DNA of 64,000 bases, taken from assembly GCA_035999765.1 (NCBI GenBank), contig CP108521.1, positions 8,742,001 to 8,806,000 on the forward strand, given 5' to 3'. This stretch comes from Streptomyces sp. NBC_01231 (GTDB lineage: Bacteria > Actinomycetota > Actinomycetes > Streptomycetales > Streptomycetaceae). The notes beneath the pieces were generated by a model, which saw nothing but the letters and a program-made list of their open reading frames with translations, made no database searches and had not been told where the DNA came from. Shown in pieces: positions 1 to 9,353 of the stretch (the first letter of the stretch is position 1; every line of letters begins with the position of its first letter). The position numbers were made by a program, and so were the translations under genes.

Positions 1-1752
1 GCAGCGGTTGGAGCCGACCCCGATGATCTCGTTGCCGTTGGTGCCCGCGATGTCCTGAAGGAGGACGGCGTCGAGGTTGGGCGCCCAGCCGGTGCTGTTG
101 GAGAACTTCAGGGTGTTGGTGGAGCCCTTGGCCATGCCGACCAGCACGGAAACGGTGCCGGGAGTGGTCCAGGAGCCGGTCGGCGGGAACGAGACCACCG
201 TGGGCTGCTGGCCGTTGACCTGGAGCGTCGCCTTACGGGCGGTGCTGTCACCGTTGACGTAGCCGATGGTGGCGAGCTTCACGCCGGAGGCTGAGGCGTT
301 GACGTTGTTGAACGTCAGGGTGTTGGCGGAGCTGTTGCCGATCCAGCCGACCAGCGAGCCGTTGGAGCAGTTCGCGCAGGGGGCGTTGGCGGCGGCGCCG
401 GCAAGGGTGTTGGAGGAGGACTCCGCCTCGTAGGTGGTGCCGGCGGCCTCGGTTCCGGAGACGGTGAGCAGCACCGCTTCGCCGGCCGGGACGCTGGTGG
501 TGTAGCTCGTCGCGGAGCTGCCCGCGTCGGTCGCCGTCCATACGTTGCGCACGGACGCGGAGGCCGTGGTCAGTCCCATGTCGGCCCAGCGGGCGGTGAT
601 GGGGGCGGCGGAGGAGGTGCGGTTGAGCAGCAGCACGGCACGCTTGCCGGTGCCGGACAGGACCTTGCTGTAGACCTGCAGGCCCTTGGTGTCCTCGGCG
701 ACCTTGACGCCCTGGAGGCCGCGGGCGTCCTGGTCGATGGCGATGAGCTCGGGGTTGTTGAGGATCGCCGCGGTGGTGGAGCTCATGGTGGTGAGGTCGT
801 TGCCTGCTATCAGCGGGGCGCCGGAGATCGCCCACAGGCTCATGTGGGTGCGGTTCTGGGCGGCGGTGAAGCCGTTCAGGCCGACCATCAGCATGTCGGG
901 GTCGTTGTAGTACCCGGTGTGCTGGGAGGACGGGTGCAGCGCCTTGTCGAAGTTGGCCAGCATGTTGGCCGTGGAGGGGCTGGCGCCATGGAGGATGATG
1001 TCGGTGCTGGTGCGCCACATCGGGGCCGTGCCCGCGCCCCAGTTCCAGGGGTTGCCGGTGCCCCATTCGCAGAGCGACAGGACCAGCTTGTGGCCGGTGA
1101 TCGCGGCCGCGGCGTCGTTGGCGGCGCTGATCGCCTTGTACGTGGTCTCCTGGTCGAGGCCTTCCGCGTTGCCGCCGCACCAGTCGATCTTGACGAAGTC
1201 GAAGCCCCACTCCTGGAAGGTCTGCATGTCCTGCTGGTAGTGGCCCTCACTGCCGGTGTTGGGCGCCGCGGGCCTGGTCGTGGGGAAGTAGTAGCCGCAG
1301 CCCTGCTTGCCCGCGTCGGTGTAGATCCCTGCCTTCAGGCCCTTGCTGTGGATGTAGTCGGCCATGGCTTTCATGCCGCCGGGAAACAGGCTCTCGTCGG
1401 TGACGATCTTGCCGTTGCTGTCGCGGGCGCCCTGCCACCAGCCGTCGTCGAGGTTGACGTACTTGTAGCCGGCGGCGGCCATGCCGGACGAGACAAGCGC
1501 ATCGGCCTGAGCCTTGATGGTGTTGGAGTCGATGCTGCTGGCGAAGGTGTTCCAGGAGGCCCAGCCCATCGGTGCCGGCGGAACCGCGACCTGGTTGGTG
1601 GTCACCGCGACCGGCCCGGTCCGGCCGAGGTCCGCCGACGGTGTCCGGCCACCGCCCATGGCCACAAGCCCGGCGAGAGCCAGGCTGAGGATCAACGCCT
1701 GGACGACGACAGGCCTTATCCAGTGGGTCAGGGAGGTTCTCCCGAATGACAT
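1..1752 (-). CDS. Secreted GH27 alpha-galactosidase with C-terminal carbohydrate-binding region (3' end outside window)
   Basis: Reading from the ATG at 1752, the frame stays open to the window edge (584 codons). A hydrophobic signal segment at about residues 12-33 is followed by the GH27 landmarks: MGWASWNTF, LDDGWW, the nucleophile motif KIDWCGG (Asp about 190), MWRTSTDI, NDPDMLMVG and WAISGAPL. After the catalytic barrel and its beta domain comes a CBM35-like module starting near AESSSNTL. The last residues, GVGSNRC, look like the start of a ricin-type CBM13. The family cleaves terminal alpha-D-galactose, or in some members beta-L-arabinopyranose, from plant polysaccharides. An AAAGGG ribosome site precedes the ATG. 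The two LacI-type operators upstream suggest control by the neighbouring lacI gene. Catalytic family is seen directly; the exact sugar is inference. Confidence 0.9.
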   Translation of the reverse strand, partial: MSFGRTSLTHWIRPVVVQALILSLALAGLVAMGGGRTPSADLGRTGPVAVTTNQVAVPPAPMGWASWNTFASSIDSNTIKAQADALVSSGMAAAGYKYVNLDDGWWQGARDSNGKIVTDESLFPGGMKAMADYIHSKGLKAGIYTDAGKQGCGYYFPTTRPAAPNTGSEGHYQQDMQTFQEWGFDFVKIDWCGGNAEGLDQETTYKAISAANDAAAAITGHKLVLSLCEWGTGNPWNWGAGTAPMWRTSTDIILHGASPSTANMLANFDKALHPSSQHTGYYNDPDMLMVGLNGFTAAQNRTHMSLWAISGAPLIAGNDLTTMSSTTAAILNNPELIAIDQDARGLQGVKVAEDTKGLQVYSKVLSGTGKRAVLLLNRTSSAAPITARWADMGLTTASASVRNVWTATDAGSSATSYTTSVPAGEAVLLTVSGTEAAGTTYEAESSSNTLAGAAANAPCANCSNGSLVGWIGNSSANTLTFNNVNASASGVKLATIGYVNGDSTARKATLQVNGQQPTVVSFPPTGSWTTPGTVSVLVGMAKGSTNTLKFSNSTGWAPNLDAVLLQDIAGTNGNEIIGVGSNRC

Positions 1753-2048
1753 GGAATCAACCCTTTCTCAATGCGAATGAACGACATCAGAAGCGGATGT
1801 ACGGGCAGCACCTGTTTCAGGTGTGCGCCAAGAGGTTGGACAGTTGGGTGTGTGAAGTTCGCCCGATCCGGGTCGACGAGCGCCCGACCGCCGTACGGGC
1901 GGTGGATGCCGCCGTCACGTGCCGCCGCAGTGCACGCGCCTCCGTGCCCGGAACCGGCTCCTCGCGTTCAGTTGTTCGGCCGTCGGGCTGGACGGAACGG
2001 GGCAGAGGTATCGGTCGGTGAGCCCGGGGAGCCCGCTACGGGGCGGAA

Positions 2049-2064
2049 ATGTTACCGTTCACAT
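2049..2064. promoter_or_regulatory. LacI/cre-type operator, copy 1
   Basis: ATGTTACCGTTCACAT fits the LacI-family consensus TGWNANCGNTNWCA with the central CG. It is almost the exact reverse complement of the copy at 2216-2231, 167 bp away. The nearest candidate regulator is the LacI protein encoded at 2710-3789. Confidence 0.6.
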
Positions 2065-2215
2065 TTTTGGACTCCGCGAGACTCGGCGACAGACGGGTCC
2101 GGCAGGGGAAGGGGCGGGAAACCTTGTGCCACGGTCAAGCGGAGGTGGAGTTTCTACAGGTGGACCCCTACGCGCTTCCGGCGTCGGACGTTAACGCGCC
2201 GGTGACGCAGGGGTA

Positions 2216-2231
2216 GTGTGAACGGTAACAT
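2216..2231. promoter_or_regulatory. LacI/cre-type operator, copy 2
   Basis: GTGTGAACGGTAACAT differs at one base from the reverse complement of the copy at 2049-2064. Two operators at this spacing could allow looping repression of the GH27 promoter; that is inference. Confidence 0.6.
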
Positions 2232-2343
2232 TTGGCTCCCGCAATACTCCGCTTGGAACTTTCTCCTGGCGTCCCGTCAGGAGAGGCGGTCGGGAAGCTT
2301 CCAGGCCACGCCGACGGTGGCCTCGAGCCCGTGGGTAACGGGC

Positions 2344-2688
2344 TCAGCAGTGCGCCGAACGGCGGGAGCAAGCGCCCGCGGCGACATGGTGGTTGGTCAG
2401 GTGGCTCGGCTCGGAGCGGTCGAAGAAGATCATCACCGCTGCGGGTACGGTATGGCCGTCGATCCCGACTTTGATCGGTGACTTCGTGGCCTGGTGGATG
2501 AAGAGGGGAGTGGACGTCAGCACTTCCTCCGAGGGCACCACGATCGGATACTCGCTGATCACCTCCCCGCCCACGTGCAGCGTGAAGGTGCTCTCCCCCT
2601 TCGACCCTGTCCGGTTCGGCCGGCAGACCTCGGAGGAAGCCGCCGACAACGAGAACACCTGGTCCAACGACGCCGTCACCGCCCCCAT
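2344..2688 (-). CDS. Small protein of unknown function
   Basis: This 114-codon frame starts MGAVTASLDQ and shows the G/C-rich third positions of a real coding region, and it sits divergently 21 bp from the lacI start. The middle reads as a beta-rich segment (FTLHVGGEVISEYPIVV, then SPIKVGIDGHTVPAAVMIFFD). No catalytic motif, signal peptide or membrane segment is visible and I do not recognise a family. No strong ribosome site precedes the ATG. It may be the tail of a longer, broken gene such as a glycosidase accessory domain, but nothing proves this. Confidence 0.4.
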   Translation of the reverse strand: MGAVTASLDQVFSLSAASSEVCRPNRTGSKGESTFTLHVGGEVISEYPIVVPSEEVLTSTPLFIHQATKSPIKVGIDGHTVPAAVMIFFDRSEPSHLTNHHVAAGACSRRSAHC

Positions 2689-2709
2689 TCCGACGAGGAG
2701 CCGTCCACC

Positions 2710-3789
2710 ATGCAGGAAGCGACCCCCGCCCCCCGCTCCGGCGAGGGACCACAGGCTCCTAGGGCTGTGAGCATCCGGGACATCGCCAAGGAGGCGGGCG
2801 TCTCCCACCAGACCGTCTCCCGGGTCGTCAACGGCCACCCCCGGGTCAAGGAGTCGACCCGGGCCCGGGTCCTGGACGTCATCGCCGAGATGGGCTATAT
2901 GCCCAACCGGATGGCCCGGGCACTGGCCGGCGGTGCGGTGCGCTCGGTGACCGTGCTGACCTCCGATACCTCCTTGTACGGCGCCGCGGCGACCCTGAAG
3001 GGCATCGAGGAGGCGGCGAGGGCGGCTGACTTCGCGGTCGGGATCAGCGTGCTCGACACCGGCTCGGCCCAGCAGCCCGCGGATGTCGCGGGCCGGGTCA
3101 GTCGGCCGGGGGAGGCGGTGCTGGTGATCGCCTTCGACGCAGCGGGCGTAGGGGCGTGGCAGGCACTTCCGGTCGGGTTCCCGGCAGCGGCAGCGGTGGA
3201 ACGGCCCGAGGACGGCCGCCCCGGCGACCGGCCCCAGCTCTGGCTGGACGACCGGGCGGCCGCCGCCCAGGCCACCCGCTACCTCCTCGACCTCGGCCAC
3301 GAGACCGTGCACTACCTGGCGATCCCGTCCTCCACCACCCGCGTCGGCCAGCGCACCGAGGGCTGGCGCGACGCTCTGCGGGCGGCCGGCAAGCCCCTCC
3401 CGGAACCGATCGACGCCGGCTGGAGCCCTCGCTCCGGCTACCTCGTCGCCCGCTCACTGCTGGCCGACGCGTCGGTCACGGCCGTGCTCTGCGGCAACGA
3501 CGACCTGGCACTCGGCGTACTCCGCGCGGCCAGGGAGGCGGGCCGTGAGGTGCCGGGCGACCTGAGCGTGGTGGGCTTCGACGACGCCCCCCATTCCGCC
3601 TACGCACACCCCGCCCTGACCACCGTCCGCCTCGACTTCGAAGGTCTCGGCCGGGGCTGTTTCGGCCTGCTCCACCGGCTCCTCGAGCCCGATAACGCCC
3701 CGGCCCTGCCCCTCTGGGCCGAGCCGGAGCTGATCGTGCGGGAGAGCAGTGGCCCGGCCCCGTCACGGCGGGATCGGCCCAAGGGCTGA
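2710..3789 (+). CDS. LacI-family transcriptional regulator
   Basis: This 359-residue protein has a LacI helix-turn-helix and hinge at about residues 18-70 (SIRDIAKEAGVSHQTVSRVVNG, then NRMARALAGG) and a periplasmic-binding-protein-like effector domain to the end, with the family motifs LCGNDDLALG and VVGFDDAPHSAYAHPALTTVR. The ATG at 2710 is preferred over an earlier in-frame start because GAGGAG lies just ahead of it and the upstream residues look non-coding. It sits beside the GH27 gene with two cre-like operators, so it is probably the sugar-responsive repressor of that gene. The inducer is unknown. Confidence 0.9.
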   Translation: MQEATPAPRSGEGPQAPRAVSIRDIAKEAGVSHQTVSRVVNGHPRVKESTRARVLDVIAEMGYMPNRMARALAGGAVRSVTVLTSDTSLYGAAATLKGIEEAARAADFAVGISVLDTGSAQQPADVAGRVSRPGEAVLVIAFDAAGVGAWQALPVGFPAAAAVERPEDGRPGDRPQLWLDDRAAAAQATRYLLDLGHETVHYLAIPSSTTRVGQRTEGWRDALRAAGKPLPEPIDAGWSPRSGYLVARSLLADASVTAVLCGNDDLALGVLRAAREAGREVPGDLSVVGFDDAPHSAYAHPALTTVRLDFEGLGRGCFGLLHRLLEPDNAPALPLWAEPELIVRESSGPAPSRRDRPKG

Positions 3790-3812
3790 ACTCTTCGACC
3801 GACCACCAGAGA

Positions 3813-4363
<551 letters not shown>

Positions 4364-4582
4364 CGCCGGCACCTGTTGCCTCGGCCATTGACTCGGAGCA
4401 CCGACTCGACACTGATCGGAACCGTCAGCGCCGTCGCGCTTCGCCCTACGGCGAGGCCGGCGGCGCTCCGGTGCTCGCGCGGATCACCAGCCGGGCCGGG
4501 ACCGAGGCCCTGTCGATCCGGGATGCCCGGTGCCAATGAGGAGGCCTTGCGCTTGTGCGGCCGCCGCGGAGACGTCGGTAGA

Positions 4583-5461
4583 TCAGGTGACCGGGACGGC
4601 GTCGAACACGCTGTGGTACCTGCGGACGTGAGCCGATCCTGCGAGGCGTTCGATCAACGCCCGGTAGCGGTCCAGGACGTACGCCTGGCGGACTTCTTCG
4701 TGTGCAGAGGCGAACGACTGGTGTGGGAAGTCGCCGCGGTGGGCTGTGAAGTAGGACCTGAGGGCGCTGTCCGGCGTGGTGATGGCCCGCGTGTCGGTGA
4801 GCCTGTCCCGGAGGGCGGCGGCGAGGTTGTTCAGGACGTAGGTGAAGTAGTTCGACTCGGTGTACTGCACTGGGCCGTAGATGACCTGGTGAGCGGCTAC
4901 GGCATTTCGGCGACGGGCGTTCTCCCTCTCCCAGTTGTGCAGGAAGGAGCCGTACCCGGAATCCGCCACCAGACCGTCCTGGTGGGCCAGGTTCAGCTCG
5001 ACGGTGGCCCGGGTGACGTCGGCGAGTGCCCGCTCGCGGAGGTATGAGGCGGGTGTCTGGCCATCGTGGGGAGTGGTCCAGAAGTGAGGGCCGTCCGCGG
5101 TGCCGAACTTCTGCCGGAAGTGGGTGAAGGTCGCGGCTCTCTCCTGGCCGAGGTAGAGGGCGAACTCCCGCACCGGAATGTGCTGGCCGTCGATCGTGGC
5201 CACGACGGCCGTGGCCGGTGGAGCCGGTTGAGTCGGTGGCCGGCCGTGCCGCATGGCGGGCAGCAGGACCGCTGCGGTGATGGCGGCCGCAGCCACCAGT
5301 GCGGCAACGGTGATCAGCCAGAGCGGCACGCTACGGCGTGCCGTGGCCGCCCGGGCTGCCGGGCGGGCGGAGGCGGCTGTGCGCCGTCGGCCGCTGCGGC
5401 TGCCGCGCGGACGGTCTTGCGCCGGTTTCCGGGGCCGGTGCCGGTGCGTCGATGTGCTCAT
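4583..5461 (-). CDS. Membrane-anchored SurA/PrsA-like peptidyl-prolyl isomerase family protein
   Basis: This 292-residue protein has a basic N-terminus, one membrane helix at about residues 45-68 (PLWLITVAALVAAAAITAAV) and an extracytoplasmic part that starts VVATIDGQHIPVREFALYL, the opening motif of SurA/PpiD/PrsA N-terminal chaperone domains. No full parvulin catalytic domain is evident, so it may act only as a chaperone. It lies just downstream of, and in the same direction as, the large secreted beta-helix gene, and may help fold that or other exported proteins. Family placement is moderately sure; the client protein is a guess. Confidence 0.6.
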   Translation of the reverse strand: MSTSTHRHRPRKPAQDRPRGSRSGRRRTAASARPAARAATARRSVPLWLITVAALVAAAAITAAVLLPAMRHGRPPTQPAPPATAVVATIDGQHIPVREFALYLGQERAATFTHFRQKFGTADGPHFWTTPHDGQTPASYLRERALADVTRATVELNLAHQDGLVADSGYGSFLHNWERENARRRNAVAAHQVIYGPVQYTESNYFTYVLNNLAAALRDRLTDTRAITTPDSALRSYFTAHRGDFPHQSFASAHEEVRQAYVLDRYRALIERLAGSAHVRRYHSVFDAVPVT

Positions 5462-5496
5462 CGCCGACTCCTCTCTCGTGGGGCCGTCCGAAGGGG

Positions 5497-5549
5497 GACG
5501 GGCGCCCGACCCGGAACACCTGCCTATGTGCCCCGGGCGGGCACCCGTC
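5497..5549 (-). terminator. Hairpin between the beta-helix gene and the chaperone-like gene
   Basis: GACGGGCGCCCG at 5497-5508 pairs, with one mismatch, with CGGGCACCCGTC at 5538-5549 across a 29-base loop. It lies 17 bp past the beta-helix stop. No T-run follows, which is common in high-GC actinomycete terminators. Confidence 0.4.
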
Positions 5550-5565
5550 CTGTCCCGCCGCTGGT

Positions 5566-8364
5566 TCAGCCGGCGGCGAGGGTCTGGATCTCAGCGGTGC
5601 TGAGAACCCTGTTGTAGAAGTGGACGTCGTCGATCTGGCCGTTGGTGAAGTCCACCGGTCCCTGGTTGTAGGTGCCTGCGCCGATGAGGGTCGCGCCGTT
5701 CGCCTTCCAGGGGGAGGTGAACGACGTGCTGCCCTGGAGGGTGCCGTTGACATACAGCGAGATCGTCTGTGCGCTGCTGTCGTACACGCCGAGGACGTGG
5801 TACCAGGTGCCCGTCGTTGCCGCGGAGCCGGCCGTCACTGATGTGGCCGTGGACGCGTTCGCGTCGGAGGCCCGGGTGACGAAGGTGAACTTGCCTCCTG
5901 ACAGTTGCAGGTAGAAGGGGCTGACCTTGCCGCCGACGAGGCTGGCGAAGGTCTGGTTGTTGCCGCTGACGGAGTTGAGTTTCACCCAGGCACCGACCGT
6001 GTAGCTCTGGCTGGTGTCGATGACCGAGGAAGGGATGACCGCCATGGTTACGGCGGTGCCGTCGAAGCTGAGCGAGTCGCTGCCGATCTTGCCGCTGCCC
6101 GCCCAGGTGGCGTTGCCCTCGGTGTAGCCGTCGTCGGTGTTGCCGAGCACGTTGGTGAGGGTGTGGCCGCTGCCCTCGTCGAGCTGGTAGTAGCCCGCGG
6201 CGCCGGTCCCGAGGGCGTACGCCTCACGGACGGTGATCGCTCGGGGGATCATGCGTACGTCGTCGATGGCCCCGTTGGCGAAGTCGACGTTCGCGCCGTT
6301 CCACTTGGCCCGCCCGATCGTGGTGTGGCCGGTGGCCTTCCACGGTGAGGAGAACGCCGTGGTGCCCTGGAGTTGGCCGTTGACGTACAGCGCGATGGTG
6401 TGGGCGCTGTTGTCGTACACGCCGGTCAGGTGGTACCAGGTGCCGATGGCGGGTGTACCGCCGGTGACCTGCTTATACGTGGCGCTGGTCGAGTCGGAGC
6501 TGCGGACGGTGAAGGCGAAGGTGCCATTCGACAGCTGGAGGTAGAAGGGGCTGATGTTCGAGCCGTCGATGCTCGCGTAGGTCTGGTTGCCGGTGAGGCT
6601 GTTCGGCTTCACCCAGGCGGAGACCGTGTAGCTGCCGCTGGTGTCGAGGGCGGTGGTGGGGACGTCCAGCCAGGAGTTGCTCGCGCCGGTCAGGCTGACG
6701 GCGCCCGCGCCCACCTTGCCGGTCGTCCACGAAGCCCCTGCCTGCAGCGTGCCGTTGTTGGCGCCGCCGGTCAGGTCGGCGGTGGCGGTACCGGAGCCCT
6801 CTTCCAGCGGCCAGTACGCGCCCGCGTGGGCCGTGGGGCCGGAGACGGCCGGGCCGTTGTACGCGCCGATGTTGGGCGCTGCGGTGGCGGAGACGGTGTT
6901 GCCGAAGTAGTCCTTGCCGCCGTTGCCGGAGACGACCGCGCCCGCGCCGAGGGCGGGCGAGCCGCTGCGCAGTTTGTAGACCGCCGCGGAGGACCGGCCC
7001 GTTCCACCGGCGCCCGGGTTCACGAACAGCGGGTCTGCGGTGATCTTCGCCGAGTCGGCCGGTTCGCTGGCGGGATGGTTGCCGTAGAACAGGTTGTGGG
7101 TCCACGTCGTTCTGGTGGTGGAGTAGCCGCCGGTTCCCAGCTTGTAGATGATGTTGTTCGAGAAGGTGACCGTGCTGTTCGGGGTGCCGCCGGTCACACC
7201 GCCGTTGTCGCCCTCGCCCATGTAGATCGTGTTGTTGTACACCTGGGCGGTGGTGTTGCTGTCGACGCCGCCCATGCCGGGGAAGACCGCGTTGGACGCC
7301 CCGTCGTTCTGGCTGATGTTGTAGCGGATCACCGAGCTCTTCGCGCCGAAGCCGCTGCGGCAGCACCACTCCGTGAAGCCGAACGGGTTGTCGTGGCTCC
7401 AGTTGTACTGGATGACGGTGCCGGTGTTGTTGTTGTCGATGTCGAAGGCCTGGCCGTCGACGAAGTTGCGGTACTGGCGGGAGACCTCGTTGTTCTGGAA
7501 CACCGCGTTGGTGGTCCACCCGTTCCACAGGCCGGCGCCGGAGTAGCGGTAGCCGTTGTCCGTGGCGACGTTGTTCTGGATGACCGGTGAGGCGCAGAAG
7601 ACGCAGACGATGTCGTTGCCTCCCATGTCGGTGAGCGTGTTGCCGTCGATGACGACGTTGGTGGTGTTGATGTTGTGGTTCAGGCCCACGAGTGAGCCGA
7701 TGTAGATGCCGCCGGCGTCGTCGCGGGTCAGCGTGTTGTTGCTGATCTGGACGTCGTCCCAGCCGCTGGTGGTGTTGTTGTCGGTGACGTCGAAGGCGAT
7801 GCCGGAGGACTGGCTCGGCTGGACGGGGTTCTGGACGTTCGCCCAGTAGCCCTTCACGTCGTGGATGTTGTTGTTCAGGATGTGGATTCCGGCGAGGATC
7901 CCGGTGGTGTCGTTCTCCAGCTGGATGCCGCTGCGCAGCGCCGCGCTGGCGGCCGGATTGGTGATCTCCAGGTTCTGGATGGTCCAGTACTGCTGGTCCT
8001 TGAGGTAGATGGTGGCCGCGGCACCCCCTCCGTTGAGGATGGGAGCGGCACCGGATCCGTAACTGGCGATCACGATCTGATTCCCGGAGGCGCCGGATCC
8101 CTGGGGCTGGAGTTCGCCGGTCCAGGAACCGCCGGCCTGGAACAGGATCTGGTTCCCGGCCGTGAACGTCGTCGAGTTGACGTTCGCGAGCGTCTTCCAG
8201 GGGGTACTGGTGCCGCATCCGTCGTTGCTGTCGCTGCCGGACGACGAGATGTAGTACGTGGTGCAGGTCGCCGCATGGGCGGCCGTGCTGGGAACGAGCA
8301 CCAGTCCCAGCGTGGCAGCCGCGCTGCCCAGGGCCGCCATGAGGCGGCGTGGCCATCTTCGCAT
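5566..8364 (-). CDS. Secreted right-handed beta-helix protein with two LamG domains
   Basis: The ATG at 8364 follows GAGGAA at good spacing and begins a Sec signal peptide with a likely cut after AHA (about residue 31); the frame extends further upstream but without support. Residues about 35-510 form a parallel beta-helix rich in Asn ladders (NNNIHD, VIDGNTL, VIQNNVA, SNNIIYKL), as in polysaccharide lyases and NosD/CASH-type carbohydrate enzymes. Residues about 515-715 and 715-932 are two concanavalin A-like LamG domains, each with a WYHL or WYHV GVYD motif and an IDDV ending. It most likely binds and cuts an extracellular polysaccharide. No catalytic residues can be assigned, and the two sugar-binding-type domains are an uncommon pairing. 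Confidence 0.8.
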   Translation of the reverse strand: MRRWPRRLMAALGSAAATLGLVLVPSTAAHAATCTTYYISSSGSDSNDGCGTSTPWKTLANVNSTTFTAGNQILFQAGGSWTGELQPQGSGASGNQIVIASYGSGAAPILNGGGAAATIYLKDQQYWTIQNLEITNPAASAALRSGIQLENDTTGILAGIHILNNNIHDVKGYWANVQNPVQPSQSSGIAFDVTDNNTTSGWDDVQISNNTLTRDDAGGIYIGSLVGLNHNINTTNVVIDGNTLTDMGGNDIVCVFCASPVIQNNVATDNGYRYSGAGLWNGWTTNAVFQNNEVSRQYRNFVDGQAFDIDNNNTGTVIQYNWSHDNPFGFTEWCCRSGFGAKSSVIRYNISQNDGASNAVFPGMGGVDSNTTAQVYNNTIYMGEGDNGGVTGGTPNSTVTFSNNIIYKLGTGGYSTTRTTWTHNLFYGNHPASEPADSAKITADPLFVNPGAGGTGRSSAAVYKLRSGSPALGAGAVVSGNGGKDYFGNTVSATAAPNIGAYNGPAVSGPTAHAGAYWPLEEGSGTATADLTGGANNGTLQAGASWTTGKVGAGAVSLTGASNSWLDVPTTALDTSGSYTVSAWVKPNSLTGNQTYASIDGSNISPFYLQLSNGTFAFTVRSSDSTSATYKQVTGGTPAIGTWYHLTGVYDNSAHTIALYVNGQLQGTTAFSSPWKATGHTTIGRAKWNGANVDFANGAIDDVRMIPRAITVREAYALGTGAAGYYQLDEGSGHTLTNVLGNTDDGYTEGNATWAGSGKIGSDSLSFDGTAVTMAVIPSSVIDTSQSYTVGAWVKLNSVSGNNQTFASLVGGKVSPFYLQLSGGKFTFVTRASDANASTATSVTAGSAATTGTWYHVLGVYDSSAQTISLYVNGTLQGSTSFTSPWKANGATLIGAGTYNQGPVDFTNGQIDDVHFYNRVLSTAEIQTLAAG

Positions 8365-8516
8365 TGCGTTCCTCTTCGAACGGAGCGGATGAGTGAGGTG
8401 GAGCAGACCGGTGCGTACGCCGTGCCGGACGCTGCAGGGAGGAGGGTGCGCCGAACGCACCGGTCGATCAGGGAGGCGGCGGCCAACTGGCCGGAGGCAG
8501 GAAGCGGTTGCCGCCC

Positions 8517-9353
8517 TCAGCCCTTGACGGCGCCGCTGAGCAGGCCGGACATGATGTGCCGCTGGACCGCGACGAAGAAGACCACCATGGGGACCAGGGC
8601 CATGACGCTGAGGGTCAGGAAGGCCGGCCAGTCGACCTGGAACTGCCCGACCGAGGTGTAGACCTCCAGCACGATCGTGCTCTTGCCGGGGTCGCTGAGG
8701 TACACGTTGGGGGTGAAGAAGTCGTTCCAGATCCACATCGTCTGGAACACCGCGACGGTGGCCAGGATGGGCCGGATCAGCGGCAGCACGATCCGCCAGA
8801 AGATCTGCCACGGACCGCAGCCGTCCAGCCGGGCGGCTTCGATGACCTCGAACGGCAGGGTGGCCATGTAGCCCTGGATGACGAACCAGCAGAAGATCGA
8901 TCCGGCGCTGTAGACCAGGACAAGACCGTTCAGACTGTTGACCAGGCCCAGTTTGACGAAGATCTGGTAGACGGGGATGAGCGTGGACTGGGTGGGTACG
9001 ACGAACGCGAGCAGCAGGAGCTTGCCGAAACGCCGGTTGAACCTGGTGGGGCGGATCGTCAGGGCGTAGGCGGCCATGGCGCCGATCAGCACCATCAGGG
9101 CGACCGAGAACACCGTGACGTAGAGGGTGTTCGCGAAGGCCGCCGCGACGGGGACCTGGTTCAGGACCCGGCGGTAGGTGGAGAAGTCTGGTGAGGTCGG
9201 CAGTGCCAGCGGTGAACCGGTGGTCTGTGCCTGCGTCTTGAGGGTGTTGACGAGGACGTAGTAGAAGGGCAGCGCCATCACCGCGGAGAGAGGCAGCATG
9301 TAGGCGCTGGTGAGCCAGCCCCGAGTGCGCAGCCGGGAGAGGATCGCCGTCAC
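8517..9353 (-). CDS. Sugar ABC transporter permease, MalG type
   Basis: This 278-residue inner-membrane permease has about six transmembrane helices and the EAA cytoplasmic loop EAARLDGCGPWQIFWRIVLP that docks to the ATPase. A GTG start at 9353 is chosen: AGGAGG lies ahead of it, and its first bases overlap the stop of the upstream permease gene (4-bp GTGA overlap), indicating translational coupling. No ATPase gene is present, as is usual where Streptomyces carbohydrate importers share MsiK. Third gene of a binding protein-permease-permease operon. Confidence 0.93.
   Translation of the reverse strand: MTAILSRLRTRGWLTSAYMLPLSAVMALPFYYVLVNTLKTQAQTTGSPLALPTSPDFSTYRRVLNQVPVAAAFANTLYVTVFSVALMVLIGAMAAYALTIRPTRFNRRFGKLLLLAFVVPTQSTLIPVYQIFVKLGLVNSLNGLVLVYSAGSIFCWFVIQGYMATLPFEVIEAARLDGCGPWQIFWRIVLPLIRPILATVAVFQTMWIWNDFFTPNVYLSDPGKSTIVLEVYTSVGQFQVDWPAFLTLSVMALVPMVVFFVAVQRHIMSGLLSGAVKG

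Larger units (their letters stand above)
1753..2343. promoter_or_regulatory. Upstream region of the GH27 gene
   Basis: This 591-bp stretch has no convincing gene on either strand. It holds the promoter side of the GH27 gene and two inverted copies of a 16-bp operator, at 2049-2064 and 2216-2231. No clear sigma-70-like hexamer pair could be assigned. Confidence 0.5.

Noticed and set aside
6373..7590. 405-codon plus-strand frame
   Set aside because: Antisense to the beta-helix gene; Val/Gly/Ala-rich, no family resemblance.
8365..8811. Upstream extension of the beta-helix reading frame
   Set aside because: It would precede the signal peptide and overlap the permease gene; the ATG at 8364 has its own ribosome site.
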